Assembly: GCF_003313325.1 (NCBI RefSeq)
Contig: NZ_QMHQ01000001.1
Location: forward strand, 186,001 to 250,000
Origin: Pedobacter namyangjuensis
GTDB taxonomy: Bacteria > Bacteroidota > Bacteroidia > Sphingobacteriales > Sphingobacteriaceae
Direction of reading: 5' to 3'
Length of the DNA: 64,000 nucleotides
Position numbers and translations under genes: made by a program. The notes under the pieces were generated by a model. It made no database searches. It saw only the letters and a list, made by a program, of their open reading frames with translations, and had not been told where the DNA came from. Of this stretch, positions 17,148 to 26,496 are shown one piece after another (positions within the stretch are counted from its first letter, which is position 1; the number at the start of each line of letters is the position of its first letter).

Positions 17148-18335
17148 ATGGTAGAAATCAAGCTAAAAAAAGGCAAGGAAAAAGCTGTGTTGCAACGTCA
17201 TCCGTGGGTGTTTTCTGGTGCGGTAGATAAGATAAAAGGCAAAGCCGATAATGGTGATGTAGTAAAAGTACTAGACAATAGTGGCGATTTTTTAGCTTAT
17301 GGTTATTTCAACGATCAATCTAGAGTAGCCGTTAGGTTAATTGAATGGAACGAAGAAACGCAGATTGACGAAGATTGGTACGAACAAAAAATTAATCAGG
17401 CTGTTGCCGCCAGAGCCGATTTATTAAAAGCAGAAGATACCAATGCACTACGCCTAATTTTTAGCGAAGCTGATTTTCTACCAGGTTTAATTGTAGATAA
17501 ATATGCTGATTTTTTATCGGTTCAAATTTTGAGTACCGGTATTGAAAAAGCAAAGGACATTATTATTGATAAACTTTGTAAAGCTTTAAACCCTACCGGA
17601 ATATTTGACAGAAGCGACGCTACTGCTCGAACACACGAAGGAATTACGGCCGAAAATGGCTTGCTTTGGGGCGAGGCACCAGCAGAGTTCATTGCTGTAA
17701 AAGAAAACGGCATTACTTACCATATCAACATCGCCGAAGGGCAAAAATCTGGGTTTTACTGCGACCAACGCGACAACCGTTTACTTTTAGCTGCTTACGC
17801 AAAAGGAAAAAGCGTGTTGGATTGTTTTAGCTATAGTGGAGGATTTAGCTTAAATGCCATGCAAAATGGCGCAAGCGAAGTTACCAGTGTAGATAGTTCT
17901 GCTTTAGCAATTGAAACTTTAAAACAAAACATCGAGCTTAATAAATTTGTTAAGCATAAACATACGGCCATACAATCTGACGTGAACAAACAACTTAGAG
18001 CATTTAAGGAAGAAGGCAAGAAGTTTGACATTGTAGTTTTAGATCCGCCGAAATATGCGCCATCTCGCTCTGCGCTAGATAGGGCAGCTAGAGCGTATAA
18101 GGATTTAAACAGATTGGGGATGTTATTATTGGAACCGGGCGGTTTATTAGCTACGTTTTCTTGTTCTGGAGCGGTTGACATTGAAACGTTTAAGCAAATT
18201 ATTGCTTGGGCGGCCTTAGATGCAGGCAAAGAAGTGCAAATAATTAAGCAATTTTCACAACCAGAAGACCATCCTGTTCGTATATCGTTTCCTGAAGGAG
18301 AATACTTAAAAGGTTTATTGCTTCGGGTGTTATAA
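17148..18335 (+). CDS. Class I rRNA large-subunit methyltransferase (RlmI family)
   Basis: A 395-residue protein with an N-terminal PUA domain (HPWVFSGAVDKIKG near residue 18), a linker domain and a C-terminal SAM-dependent methyltransferase. SAM contacts are in VLDCFSYSGGFSLNAMQNGASEVTSVD near 225, and the catalytic cytosine-type motif is VLDPPKYAPSR near 300, with FSCSGAV near the end. RlmI makes m5C1962 in 23S rNA of E. coli; related enzymes vary in target, so the exact base here is uncertain. Confidence 0.9.
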   Translation: MVEIKLKKGKEKAVLQRHPWVFSGAVDKIKGKADNGDVVKVLDNSGDFLAYGYFNDQSRVAVRLIEWNEETQIDEDWYEQKINQAVAARADLLKAEDTNALRLIFSEADFLPGLIVDKYADFLSVQILSTGIEKAKDIIIDKLCKALNPTGIFDRSDATARTHEGITAENGLLWGEAPAEFIAVKENGITYHINIAEGQKSGFYCDQRDNRLLLAAYAKGKSVLDCFSYSGGFSLNAMQNGASEVTSVDSSALAIETLKQNIELNKFVKHKHTAIQSDVNKQLRAFKEEGKKFDIVVLDPPKYAPSRSALDRAARAYKDLNRLGMLLLEPGGLLATFSCSGAVDIETFKQIIAWAALDAGKEVQIIKQFSQPEDHPVRISFPEGEYLKGLLLRVL

Positions 18336-18354
18336 TTTTAAATTAGATTTTTAA

Positions 18355-19245
18355 ATGATTATTGTAGAAAACATACGATTAAGTAGAATTTTAATCGACA
18401 CCTGGAAGGTTGATATCATCATGATTGTTTCATGTACCATCGCCTACCTAGTTAGAGAACATTTAATTTCTTACCATTTTGCAATTTCGCCGATTATACC
18501 AACAGTTTTGGGTACCGCAATTGCATTTTTTATCGGTTTTAACAATAATCAGGCTTACGATAGATGGTGGGAAGCCCGTAAAGTTTGGGGTTCTTTGGTT
18601 AACGACTCTAGGAGTTTCGCTCGTAACCTAATTAATTTTGTTGATGGCGAGGAGCAATTGGTTAAAACTATGGTAGGTAGGCATATTGCATTTATTTATG
18701 CTCTTAAGGCTAACTTACGTGGTGCTGTTGATGAAATTTACGTGAAATACTTAACAGATGAAGAGCGGGCTGAAGTAGACGCTCAAAACAATAAACACAA
18801 TGCAATTTTAAGCCTACAAGCAAGGGATTTGAAAAAGCTGGTAGATGGCAAAAATATAGACGGGTTTAGGTACATACAGATTAACGAAATGCTAACGCGA
18901 TTTACGGACAGTATGGGCATGTGCGAACGTATCAAAAACACCATATTCCCTACAACTTATAGTTATTTAACTAAGGTTTTTATTTGGTTATTTGTAGTAA
19001 CCTTTACTTTGGTTATTAGCCAGGATATGGACTATTGGAGCATTTTTATGGGTTGGTTAATCGGTTTTGTTTTTGTTTCTACGCAAATAAACGGAATGCG
19101 TTTGGTTAATCCGTTTGATATAAATGCATCTGGACTTCCATTAAATAACATTGCTAGAACAATAGAAATTAATCTTTTGCAAATGATTAATGAGGAAAAC
19201 GTTCCCGAGCCTGTTAAACCAATTAACGAAGAGTATATTTTGTAA
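18355..19245 (+). CDS. Bestrophin-family ion channel
   Basis: A 296-residue membrane protein that follows the methyltransferase by 19 bases. GFNNNQAYDRWWEARKVWGSLVNDSRSFARN near residue 60 is the bestrophin (YneE/UPF0187) signature. Hydrophobic helices lie at about 22-38, 45-62, 210-230 and 233-250. Family members form pentameric anion or cation channels in the inner membrane. Direct physiological role here is unknown. Confidence 0.9.
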   Translation: MIIVENIRLSRILIDTWKVDIIMIVSCTIAYLVREHLISYHFAISPIIPTVLGTAIAFFIGFNNNQAYDRWWEARKVWGSLVNDSRSFARNLINFVDGEEQLVKTMVGRHIAFIYALKANLRGAVDEIYVKYLTDEERAEVDAQNNKHNAILSLQARDLKKLVDGKNIDGFRYIQINEMLTRFTDSMGMCERIKNTIFPTTYSYLTKVFIWLFVVTFTLVISQDMDYWSIFMGWLIGFVFVSTQINGMRLVNPFDINASGLPLNNIARTIEINLLQMINEENVPEPVKPINEEYIL

Positions 19246-19267
19246 TCTTTAGTTATTTTCTCAAAGC

Positions 19268-19337
19268 TAAACGCAGAAAAGACACGTGGATTTACACGGG
19301 TCGGATTTTGTTTTATATCAGCGAAAATCTGCGTTGA
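19268..19337. repeat. Dispersed palindromic repeat (CGCAGA...TCTGCG type)
   Basis: AACGCAGA near 19269 is complementary to TCTGCGTT near 19329. The interior GGATTTACACGGG matches a repeat type recurrent in intergenic DNA of Bacteroidota. No gene is present between the bestrophin gene and the convergent small membrane gene. Confidence 0.6.
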
Positions 19338-19362
19338 AAATTCCGATGAACAATTAGTAAAT

Positions 19363-19605
19363 CTAATCCTCCAAAGCGGTTTTTTTATACTCTCCAGCTA
19401 AAGCATATCTACCGAAAATTACCAAACCAATTGCAATTGGCATAAATATCAGCAAAATAATGCCCCATTGTAATGCCGTATTGGTTGTTTCAATTCCTGG
19501 TTTCGCTAACGCGATTTTATCCCATGCTTGCCAAGCCATAAAAACCATCGCTACTGGCCCTAATAAAATCCAGATTATGCCTAAATATTTTTTTAATGCT
19601 TCCAT
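19363..19605 (-). CDS. Small membrane protein, DUF6814-like, partner of MFS gene
   Basis: An 80-residue protein with two hydrophobic helices (about 7-24 and 46-66) and short charged ends. It lies 19 bases downstream of the MFS transporter gene on the same strand. A small two-helix protein at this place is usual for this MFS type in Bacteroidota, and I remember the family as DUF6814. It may be an accessory subunit of the transporter, which is inference from position. Confidence 0.75.
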   Translation of the reverse strand: MEALKKYLGIIWILLGPVAMVFMAWQAWDKIALAKPGIETTNTALQWGIILLIFMPIAIGLVIFGRYALAGEYKKTALED

Positions 19606-19624
19606 TTTTTATTTTTAAGGATGA

Positions 19625-21154
19625 TTAATCATTAACATTTTCGTCGGTTTTGTTCGAAAGGTAAACCGCTCCAATTATAAAACTTAGTGCTGCAATCCCG
19701 ATAGGATACCATAAACCAGAAAGTGGTGTAGAGCCTGCAAAACTCGCAATTAGCGTGGCTATAAAAGGTACCAAACCACCGAACACACCATTACCTACAT
19801 GGTACGGTAAAGACATTGAAGTATAGCGGATTTTTGTTGGGAACAGTTCTACTAAAAATGCTGCTATTGGCCCATAAACCATTGTTACCAACAAAATTTG
19901 AAAGAAAACCAGGCCCACAAAAATCCAGAAAGTTGATGTAGGCAATACTTTATCCTTTACAAATTCTAAATGCCCGGTAGGTTTATTTGTTGAAGCATAA
20001 ACGGTATCTACTGCCACCCTATTAAATGAAGCGCCGTTTGTAAACCTAATTTTTGAGCTTGATGTAATTAGACTATCTCCTTGGTTATGTAATGCAACTC
20101 TCGTTACGGTTGGAGCATCTTGCTTCAAAACTGGAGACTCATACCACTCTGTTACATCACTTTTATCTAAAAACATTTGATAAATTGGTCTGTAAAAAAC
20201 AATGCCCAGAAGCATTCCCGTAAGCATAATCCATTTTCTACCTACTTTATCACTCCAAGATCCGAAGACAACGAAAAATGGTGTTGCCAATGCAATGCCC
20301 CAAAGCAATATGTATCGAGATTCGTTAAAGTCTATTTTACAGGTATTTTCTATAAAAGATTGTGCATAAAATTGCCCTGTGTACCAAATTACACCTTGAC
20401 CCATTGTAGCACCAAAAAGCGCCAACAAAACCATTTTAAAGTTGCCTTTTTTGCTAAAACTTTCTTTTAAAGGATTTTTTGAAACCTTGCCTTCTGTTTT
20501 CAACTTGGTAAACATCGGCGATTCGTGCATTTTTAAACGGATGTAGATAGAAACACCCACCAATAAAATCGATAACAAAAACGGAATCCTCCAACCCCAA
20601 TCTGCAAAAGCTTCGGCACCTATGATATTCTTTGCTAAAACGATAACACCTAACGACAGGAACAGCCCTAAGGTTGCAGTGGTTTGAATCCAGCTGGTAA
20701 AAAAACCTCGTTTGCCTTTTGGTGCATGTTCTGCCACATAAGTAGCTGCCCCGCCATATTCACCACCCAGAGCCAAACCTTGCACCAATCTTAAAATTAA
20801 TACTAAAATAGGCGCAGCATAGCCGATGCTTGAGTAAGAAGGAATTAAACCGATTAGAAATGTTGATCCTCCCATTAAAACCAAGGTTAGTAGGAAGGTA
20901 TATTTTCGACCGATTAAATCGCCTAACCTACCAAAAACCAATGCGCCAAAAGGCCTAACGATAAAACCCGCAGCAAAAATGGCTAGGGTGTTAATTAGTG
21001 CAGAGGCACCAGCATCTTCGGGAAATAGTTGCGCACCAATTATGGTAGCTAAACTTCCGAAAATGTAAAAATCATACCATTCTATTAAGGTACCTAAGGA
21101 AGAAGCGCCTATAACTTTAAAAATACTGTTCGATTGCGTAGGGGTTGAACTCAT
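19625..21154 (-). CDS. MFS transporter, metabolite:H+ symporter type
   Basis: A 509-residue transporter with about twelve membrane helices. LIEWYDFYIFGSLA at the start, GRLGDLIGRKYTF between helices 2 and 3 and GSWSDKVGRKW in the second half are the markers of the metabolite:H+ symporter (ProP/KgtP/ShiA) family. Between helices 9 and 10 there is an extra, poorly hydrophobic segment of about 80 residues (near 335-410). Most relatives have a short loop there. Substrates of the family are organic acids or betaines; nothing here tells which. Confidence 0.88.
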   Translation of the reverse strand: MSSTPTQSNSIFKVIGASSLGTLIEWYDFYIFGSLATIIGAQLFPEDAGASALINTLAIFAAGFIVRPFGALVFGRLGDLIGRKYTFLLTLVLMGGSTFLIGLIPSYSSIGYAAPILVLILRLVQGLALGGEYGGAATYVAEHAPKGKRGFFTSWIQTTATLGLFLSLGVIVLAKNIIGAEAFADWGWRIPFLLSILLVGVSIYIRLKMHESPMFTKLKTEGKVSKNPLKESFSKKGNFKMVLLALFGATMGQGVIWYTGQFYAQSFIENTCKIDFNESRYILLWGIALATPFFVVFGSWSDKVGRKWIMLTGMLLGIVFYRPIYQMFLDKSDVTEWYESPVLKQDAPTVTRVALHNQGDSLITSSSKIRFTNGASFNRVAVDTVYASTNKPTGHLEFVKDKVLPTSTFWIFVGLVFFQILLVTMVYGPIAAFLVELFPTKIRYTSMSLPYHVGNGVFGGLVPFIATLIASFAGSTPLSGLWYPIGIAALSFIIGAVYLSNKTDENVND

Positions 21155-21245
21155 AACTAAAGCTAATGGTTTAATTATTAAGTTGCAACAAGCACGTTGC
21201 TATAAATACCAGCCACTTGGATAACTAGTTAAAGAAAACAAAATT

Positions 21246-22301
21246 TTATTGTTCGTCTCTGAAATAAACTTTATAATAGTTCATAGAGCGATTATCATCG
21301 AAACCTTTTTCTATTAGATCTTTATTCCCGTGAATATAAATATGGAAGTTTTTATCCAACTTAAGAATGTTCTTGTAAGCTTTGGCCTGCTTTTTTACCG
21401 CAGCGTCAGAAATATCAAAGTTATCGGCAATAGGGCTATCAAACTCTTCTTCGTAAGTTTTTTTGTAACTTTTAAAAGATTCTATTCCTTCTTTATTCGC
21501 GATCACTTCATTTGCAAACTCATCAATGTCAAAGGTTTCTTTTTCCTTGAAATATTTCATCGACTTGTTAAGCAAATCGATTTTATCGGTTCTAGAAATT
21601 TCGAAATCTTCGTCCAGCTTCTCCGTTACAAAACTTTTGTAAACGCCTAATACATTTTGCGTTTGGCTGTAGTTATCGTTTCTAACCTTAAGTTTTAAAA
21701 ACTCGTCTTTCCAATAAACCGCTTCCGCACTGCGATTTGTTTGATCTATAACTGCTACTTTGTAGCCTTCCATTACATCGGTATTAAAAATTAAACAACC
21801 TTTGTCTAACTTGTTGATGTTAATGGCTTCCTGCTCGTATTTCAATCCAAAACCACCTTGTTCTGGGTAAACGGTTAGGTAACTTTCTTTATTTTCCGAT
21901 TTAAAAATCCCTATGGCATCATGTAAATCGCCCTCTATTTGTACATTTTCGAAATAGGTAACGTAAAGCTCGCCAGATTTAATTTTAGGGTGACTAGAAA
22001 TCTCGTACAGGTAAGTTGCTAGTTTTTTAGTGTTGTCATGAAAAACAGATCCATCAGCAAAAATAGCTGCCGCAAAATGATAAACTTCATTCAAGTTCAA
22101 ATCGTTATTGGGATGCATTAAACGATAAATCTCGTTTACTTTCTCGTACGGCGATAAAAAGTATTGCAGTAAAAGTTGCTTTAGCATCTCATCTTCAATT
22201 TGCATAGATTGGTCTGAAAGAACGTAAAACTCATCTTGCGTTTTATTGCCAATCCTATGTATCGAAAGCTCTGCTAAATTTGCCTGAGAAAAACTAATCA
22301 T
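21246..22301 (-). CDS. Nucleoid-associated protein, NdpA/YejK (NA37) family
   Basis: A 351-residue protein. The HRIGNK segment at the N-terminus, GELYVTYFENVQIEGD in the middle and the C-terminal fragment FHIYIHGNKDLIEKGFDD fit the NA37/YejK family, whose members bind the nucleoid. Bacteroidota versions are longer or shorter than the 335 residues of E. coli, so the length is fine. Function is not well defined in this phylum. The gene is monocistronic by spacing. Confidence 0.8.
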   Translation of the reverse strand: MISFSQANLAELSIHRIGNKTQDEFYVLSDQSMQIEDEMLKQLLLQYFLSPYEKVNEIYRLMHPNNDLNLNEVYHFAAAIFADGSVFHDNTKKLATYLYEISSHPKIKSGELYVTYFENVQIEGDLHDAIGIFKSENKESYLTVYPEQGGFGLKYEQEAININKLDKGCLIFNTDVMEGYKVAVIDQTNRSAEAVYWKDEFLKLKVRNDNYSQTQNVLGVYKSFVTEKLDEDFEISRTDKIDLLNKSMKYFKEKETFDIDEFANEVIANKEGIESFKSYKKTYEEEFDSPIADNFDISDAAVKKQAKAYKNILKLDKNFHIYIHGNKDLIEKGFDDNRSMNYYKVYFRDEQ

Positions 22302-22370
22302 ATCCTAAATTTCTGTTGGGCAACAAAAGTACTTTTTACCTTTGGATTTTTTTAACCTTTTTGCAGCCTG

Positions 22371-23282
22371 TTAGCCAAAATCTTCTTCCAACAAATATTT
22401 ATTAGCAATAACGCCCGTCATATTTCCGCCACTTACCGATAACGCTACTGAGCGCATCATGGTTGTGCAATCTCCGGCTGCGAAGATGCCTTTAACAGTA
22501 GTTTCCTGAAATTCGTTAACTTTTATAAAACCAAAGTCGTTCAGCTCGCAACCCAAATCGCTTGCAAAAGTTGCATGTTGCTCCAGGCCTCCACGAGCAA
22601 ATATCGCTTTTAGCGGATGTTTGGTTTCATCTTTAAAAAGAATGTGTTGCAGTTGTCCATTTTCATTTACCAATTCGGCAATTTCCTTTTCTACAATATT
22701 GATTTTTTTAGACGCCAGTTTAGCTTTATGTTCATCAGACAAAGTAGAAGTTCCGTTGGTAAATAAAGTGAGGTTTTTAGTCCAATTGAAAATAAGCCTA
22801 CAAAATTCGAAAGCCACATCTCCATTAGCTATAATGCCAATATTTTCATGTTTAACTTCATAGCCGTGGCAATACGGACAATGCAATACCGTTATGCCCC
22901 AACATTCGGCAAAACCTTTTATCTCTGGGAAAATATCCTTTATTCCAGTGGCAATAATTAATTTTCTGGCTCCAAACCTTTTACCACGCTCTGTAAATAC
23001 TTCAAATCCCGCATTTGTTTGTTTCGCATCGCTAACTTTATCTTCCAAAAAGCTAACGGTTGGATAGGCCAATACTTGCTCTTTAGCAATGCTACTAATC
23101 TGAGCGGGCGTTTGGCCATCTTGCGTTAAAAAATTATGCGAATGTGGCGTTTGCCTGTTGCAAGGTTCGCCCGCATCTATAATTAATACGTTTCTTAAAG
23201 ATCTACCCAAAGCCATACCTGCAGAAAGCCCAGCATAGCTACCGCCAATAATTATTACGTCGAAAGTATTAGTTGTATCCAT
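22371..23282 (-). CDS. NAD(P)/FAD-dependent oxidoreductase, thioredoxin-reductase-like
   Basis: A 303-residue two-domain flavoprotein. The FAD site is IIGGSYAGLSAG (11-22), the active-site pair is CPYC (Cys135, Cys138) and the second FAD site is GIFAAGDCT near 275. It looks like a thioredoxin reductase, but the NAD(P) domain has GIIANGDVAFEF instead of the normal GxGxxA/HRR pattern, so it may not use NADPH in the usual way and could belong to the ferredoxin-dependent or HpxB-like group. No thioredoxin gene is adjacent. Confidence 0.85.
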   Translation of the reverse strand: MDTTNTFDVIIIGGSYAGLSAGMALGRSLRNVLIIDAGEPCNRQTPHSHNFLTQDGQTPAQISSIAKEQVLAYPTVSFLEDKVSDAKQTNAGFEVFTERGKRFGARKLIIATGIKDIFPEIKGFAECWGITVLHCPYCHGYEVKHENIGIIANGDVAFEFCRLIFNWTKNLTLFTNGTSTLSDEHKAKLASKKINIVEKEIAELVNENGQLQHILFKDETKHPLKAIFARGGLEQHATFASDLGCELNDFGFIKVNEFQETTVKGIFAAGDCTTMMRSVALSVSGGNMTGVIANKYLLEEDFG

Positions 23283-23356
23283 TTCAAAATTATTTAAAGC
23301 AAAAGTAAACGAAAAATAATAAACGCAACTTTATTGCATTTGAATTTACAATAAGA

Positions 23357-23959
23357 TTACTTCTTAAAAGCAGATTTCTTAAATGCATCAATTAGTAAAG
23401 CGCTATCAATTGCATTATTAAAGGTAATATTTACACCAAAATCAAATCCTTTAATTGGCTTGTTAAACATTACCTGATTTAAAACGGGTGTGCCATTTGG
23501 CCCATAAACCTTGATATAAAAAGCAAAAAACTGTTGCCCACTAACCTCAACTTTGTTAGACGAGGTATCTATCTTAATACCTTGTTTATTATACGTATCA
23601 AAAATCAGTTTTTTAATCAGCAGATTATTTGCTTCGTACTCTCCAGGTTTTTCTTCTGCGTAAGGCTCAATTGTAGAATCGAATAAATTGAATCTGTTTT
23701 TGTTAAAACTTACCAAATGTCTTAGGCTATCAACTTTTACATCGCCCTCGTAAACCTTTCCAATCGCTTCCTTTCCCAACTTATCGTTAGCGTCTATTCT
23801 AGCTTGGCTAATCATATTAAAGCCTAACGGGATTTCAATTTCCCATCCAATTTCTTCGTTTTTATAAACAGATGGTTTTATCTTTTCTTCTTTTTTAGCG
23901 GAGGATGTACAGGCCAAAAACGAAGTAACGAAACAGATAAATGGAAGGATTTTTTTCAT
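23357..23959 (-). CDS. Lipoprotein of unknown function
   Basis: Not recognised. A signal sequence with lipobox (FLACTSS, Cys17) marks it as a lipoprotein. The 180-residue mature part starts with YKNEEIGWEIEIPLGFNMI, a strand pattern seen in small beta-rich Bacteroidota lipoproteins, and ends with a helix. The gene is divergent from the DUF1579 gene at 24017, with about 57 bases between them. Confidence 0.7.
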   Translation of the reverse strand: MKKILPFICFVTSFLACTSSAKKEEKIKPSVYKNEEIGWEIEIPLGFNMISQARIDANDKLGKEAIGKVYEGDVKVDSLRHLVSFNKNRFNLFDSTIEPYAEEKPGEYEANNLLIKKLIFDTYNKQGIKIDTSSNKVEVSGQQFFAFYIKVYGPNGTPVLNQVMFNKPIKGFDFGVNITFNNAIDSALLIDAFKKSAFKK

Positions 23960-24016
23960 GATGATTTGATAACCTAACGTTAAGATGTAAATCTAAATAA
24001 AATATGTATTTTAGTA

Positions 24017-24520
24017 ATGATGAGCAAAAGTAAATTAGAAATTAGCAAAGAGAGTGGGCCGCATTTAAGGTTGGCCAGTTTAGCCGGAAATTGGGATGGT
24101 AATACCCGTACTTGGTTTGAGAAAGATGTTTTGGCAGATGAATCGCCGATGCGAGGTAAAATGATTTTATTAATGGATGGCCGTTTTTTAGCCTATGAAT
24201 ATACAGGTAAAATTAACGGTAAGCCTTTTGAGGGAAGAATGGTTTGGGCTTATGATTTAGAAAACCAACAGTGCCAATGTAGTTGGATAGACACCTTTCA
24301 CATGGGAAGCGCTATAATGTATTCGGTAGGTAACGAAACCGGCAATGGTTTTTCTGTTTTAGGCAGTTATGGTAGTCCGCAAATGCCAGAGAAATGGGGC
24401 TGGAGAACGGAACTGGAAATAATCAATTCTGATCAGTTTATTATCAGAGCGTTTAATATTTCGCCAGAAGGAGAGTCGGCAAAAGCTACTGAAACTATTT
24501 ACCATCGTATTACCATGTAA
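24017..24520 (+). CDS. DUF1579 domain protein
   Basis: A 167-residue protein without a signal peptide. LASLAGNWDGNTRTWFE near the start and DGRFLAYEYTGKINGKPFEGRMVWAYD in the middle are DUF1579 landmarks; the fold is a lipocalin-like beta barrel of the kind that binds small lipophilic ligands. Function is unknown. The neighbouring AlkD-like gene converges on it with a 3-base gap, so the two 3' ends are almost in contact. Confidence 0.85.
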   Translation: MMSKSKLEISKESGPHLRLASLAGNWDGNTRTWFEKDVLADESPMRGKMILLMDGRFLAYEYTGKINGKPFEGRMVWAYDLENQQCQCSWIDTFHMGSAIMYSVGNETGNGFSVLGSYGSPQMPEKWGWRTELEIINSDQFIIRAFNISPEGESAKATETIYHRITM

Positions 24521-24523
24521 AAC

Positions 24524-25624
24524 TTAATCATTAAGCAAAAACTCAATACAAGCTTGCTCTTTTCCATTTACCAAAATTCCAATTTTATGTGCTCCGGTAT
24601 AAAACTTTCTGGTTGTAATGGGCTTAAAGCTTTGCTTACGTTTTACTAAACATTTTTCTTTGGGCTGATAAGTGCGTTCGCTAATTTTAAAAACCTTGGC
24701 GTTTTGTTGTCCATTACTTTTTAGGTAGTAAATAGCGTATTCTAATCGAATATATCTAGGCAATACATCATCATTTTTAATATGGAATGAAAACGCTAGA
24801 GATTCGCCGATTTTAACAGTATCATTTTCAATTTCGAAATCACTGATCGATAAACCGTTTGCATCCAAGCCGTAAAAACTCAAAATTTCTGGATGTCCGG
24901 CTTTAAGCAAACTTCTGCAGGCATGTTTAATAATAGCGTCTGTTTCTTTACCTATTCCTTTCCATTTTTTGGCAAGGTCGATAACAATTTCCGGGTTATC
25001 TTTTGTTATATCGTTTAGGTTATTTGCTACGCTTCTGCGAACATATTCGCTCGGATCGCTTTTTAGATTTTCTACAATTGGCAAAATAGCATTCGGATTT
25101 ACTTTTAATGCCGAGATGGCTAAACCCCATGGCAGACGCGGTCGACTGCCTTCGCTTGCAAACCTTCGTACATGAAGATTTTCATGCGTACTCCATTTAA
25201 GCATTTGCATCATCATTTCTTCATGATATTTAATTAGAAATGGCCTAACCGCAAACTCTGCACTAATAAATTGCGTAACCAACTCAAGCGCTTCTATAGC
25301 TGATTTTAGATCGTTTAAACCATAACTAGCAATATAGGCTGGCAAAAACATAAATTCCAATCTGTGCTCGCCAAATCCATCAGCTTTGAGCTGTACAATA
25401 ATAGGCTTTAACAATAATGCACTTTCAGCAAAATTTGTGGGCATAAACAAATGCAAAACATCGGTAGTGTGTTGCATCCGTTGTTTCCATTCCATTTCTG
25501 CAAAGTTGCTCGGCATAACCAGTTTGATAAACTTTTTATTATCGAAATTGGGTAAAACCTTTGCTAAACTGTTAGCTAATCTCTCGTAAAACGATAGGTG
25601 GTAGATGTCTTTAATTAGTGCCAT
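24524..25624 (-). CDS. AlkD-like HEAT-repeat DNA alkylation repair protein
   Basis: I start at the Met at 25624 (MALIKDIYHLSF), since homologues begin there; an upstream in-frame Met at 25645 would add seven residues. Residues 1 to about 240 are stacked helical HEAT-like repeats with the segments RFASEGSRPRLPWG and DPSEYVRRSVANNLNDI, typical of AlkD/AlkC-type glycosylases that excise N3- and N7-alkyl purines. A C-terminal beta-rich domain of about 110 residues (from ENDTVKIGES on) follows, as in AlkC-type relatives with an Ig-like domain, so AlkC may be the better comparison. Confidence 0.85.
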   Translation of the reverse strand: MALIKDIYHLSFYERLANSLAKVLPNFDNKKFIKLVMPSNFAEMEWKQRMQHTTDVLHLFMPTNFAESALLLKPIIVQLKADGFGEHRLEFMFLPAYIASYGLNDLKSAIEALELVTQFISAEFAVRPFLIKYHEEMMMQMLKWSTHENLHVRRFASEGSRPRLPWGLAISALKVNPNAILPIVENLKSDPSEYVRRSVANNLNDITKDNPEIVIDLAKKWKGIGKETDAIIKHACRSLLKAGHPEILSFYGLDANGLSISDFEIENDTVKIGESLAFSFHIKNDDVLPRYIRLEYAIYYLKSNGQQNAKVFKISERTYQPKEKCLVKRKQSFKPITTRKFYTGAHKIGILVNGKEQACIEFLLND

Positions 25625-25686
25625 AGGAAACACGAATTTATGCAAAGCGACCAGAACTTAAAGCCTAACTTTTCCACAAAAAAACC

Positions 25687-25709
25687 TCGTAAGTTTGGAA
25701 AGCTTACGA
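25687..25709. terminator. Short hairpin, possible terminator
   Basis: CGTAAG and CTTACG form an inverted repeat with a short loop, in the gap between the lipoprotein gene at 25791 and the AlkD-like gene. On the minus strand it follows the lipoprotein stop codon, but there is no clear T run, so termination is uncertain. Confidence 0.35.
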
Positions 25710-25790
25710 CTTTAAAAGTTAACAGAAAAGTGTTCCTGCATACTGTGTTATGGGCTTAAGTAATTAAAATTTCAACGCAATTTACAAGTC

Positions 25791-26471
25791 TTAAAGCGTT
25801 TGTTTTTTTACTGGCGACTTAACCTTTTCAATCAGCTTGATATGGTCATTTTTAATTTGAAAATGGTCCGTTTCTGTCCAACTCCAACTGTCGCCCGTTC
25901 TCATGTTAACCCCATTCGCTTTAAAGAATATCGAAATTCTGTCTCCTTTAACCCTTAGCGTTATTTCGTCGAAAGTATCTTGGATGGTTGCAGTGTAAGG
26001 AGTAGTCGGACAATTTTCGAGCGATGCTAAAAACTCCTTATCACCTTTAAACCATTGCCTCAAAAAACCTAAATGTTGTTCTGAGCATTGGTAACCTAAA
26101 TTTAAGGCGCTTAGTATTTTACATTTAAGGTTGCTTCTATCTTCTTTACTTTCGCCGTCCCACCAACATTCGTTTCCAATAAAGGTAGCCACATAACCCA
26201 GCGCAGCTCTTTCTGGATTGGTAATGGTTTTACAAAATGTCTCATCAATAGAAATTGAACTTACAGAATCCTTAATCGCTTCATCATATTTATTTGCACG
26301 CCAAAGAAATTTAATGGTTTTCTCTTTAAGTTGTATCTGCTTTGCTAAGGTATCTTCAGCTGTTTTAGCGAGAGTGTTGGTAACTGTACCTTCGTTTTGC
26401 TTATTGGCCTGCCCGCAAGCTGACAGAAAAATCAATGTTAGTGCAGATAAGTATTTAGTAATATTCTTCAT
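25791..26471 (-). CDS. Cys-rich lipoprotein of unknown function
   Basis: Not recognised. The signal sequence ends in a lipobox (LIFLSACGQ, Cys19). The mature part has six further Cys residues (for example NECWWDGES, LKCKIL, GYQCSEQH, ENCPTT) that could form disulfides in the periplasm, then a beta-rich C-terminal region with EITLRVKGDRISIFFKANGVN. It lies 25 bases downstream of the metallopeptidase-like gene and is probably co-transcribed with it. Confidence 0.7.
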   Translation of the reverse strand: MKNITKYLSALTLIFLSACGQANKQNEGTVTNTLAKTAEDTLAKQIQLKEKTIKFLWRANKYDEAIKDSVSSISIDETFCKTITNPERAALGYVATFIGNECWWDGESKEDRSNLKCKILSALNLGYQCSEQHLGFLRQWFKGDKEFLASLENCPTTPYTATIQDTFDEITLRVKGDRISIFFKANGVNMRTGDSWSWTETDHFQIKNDHIKLIEKVKSPVKKQTL

Positions 26472-26496
26472 GATTTGGGTTGATTGGAATAAATTG

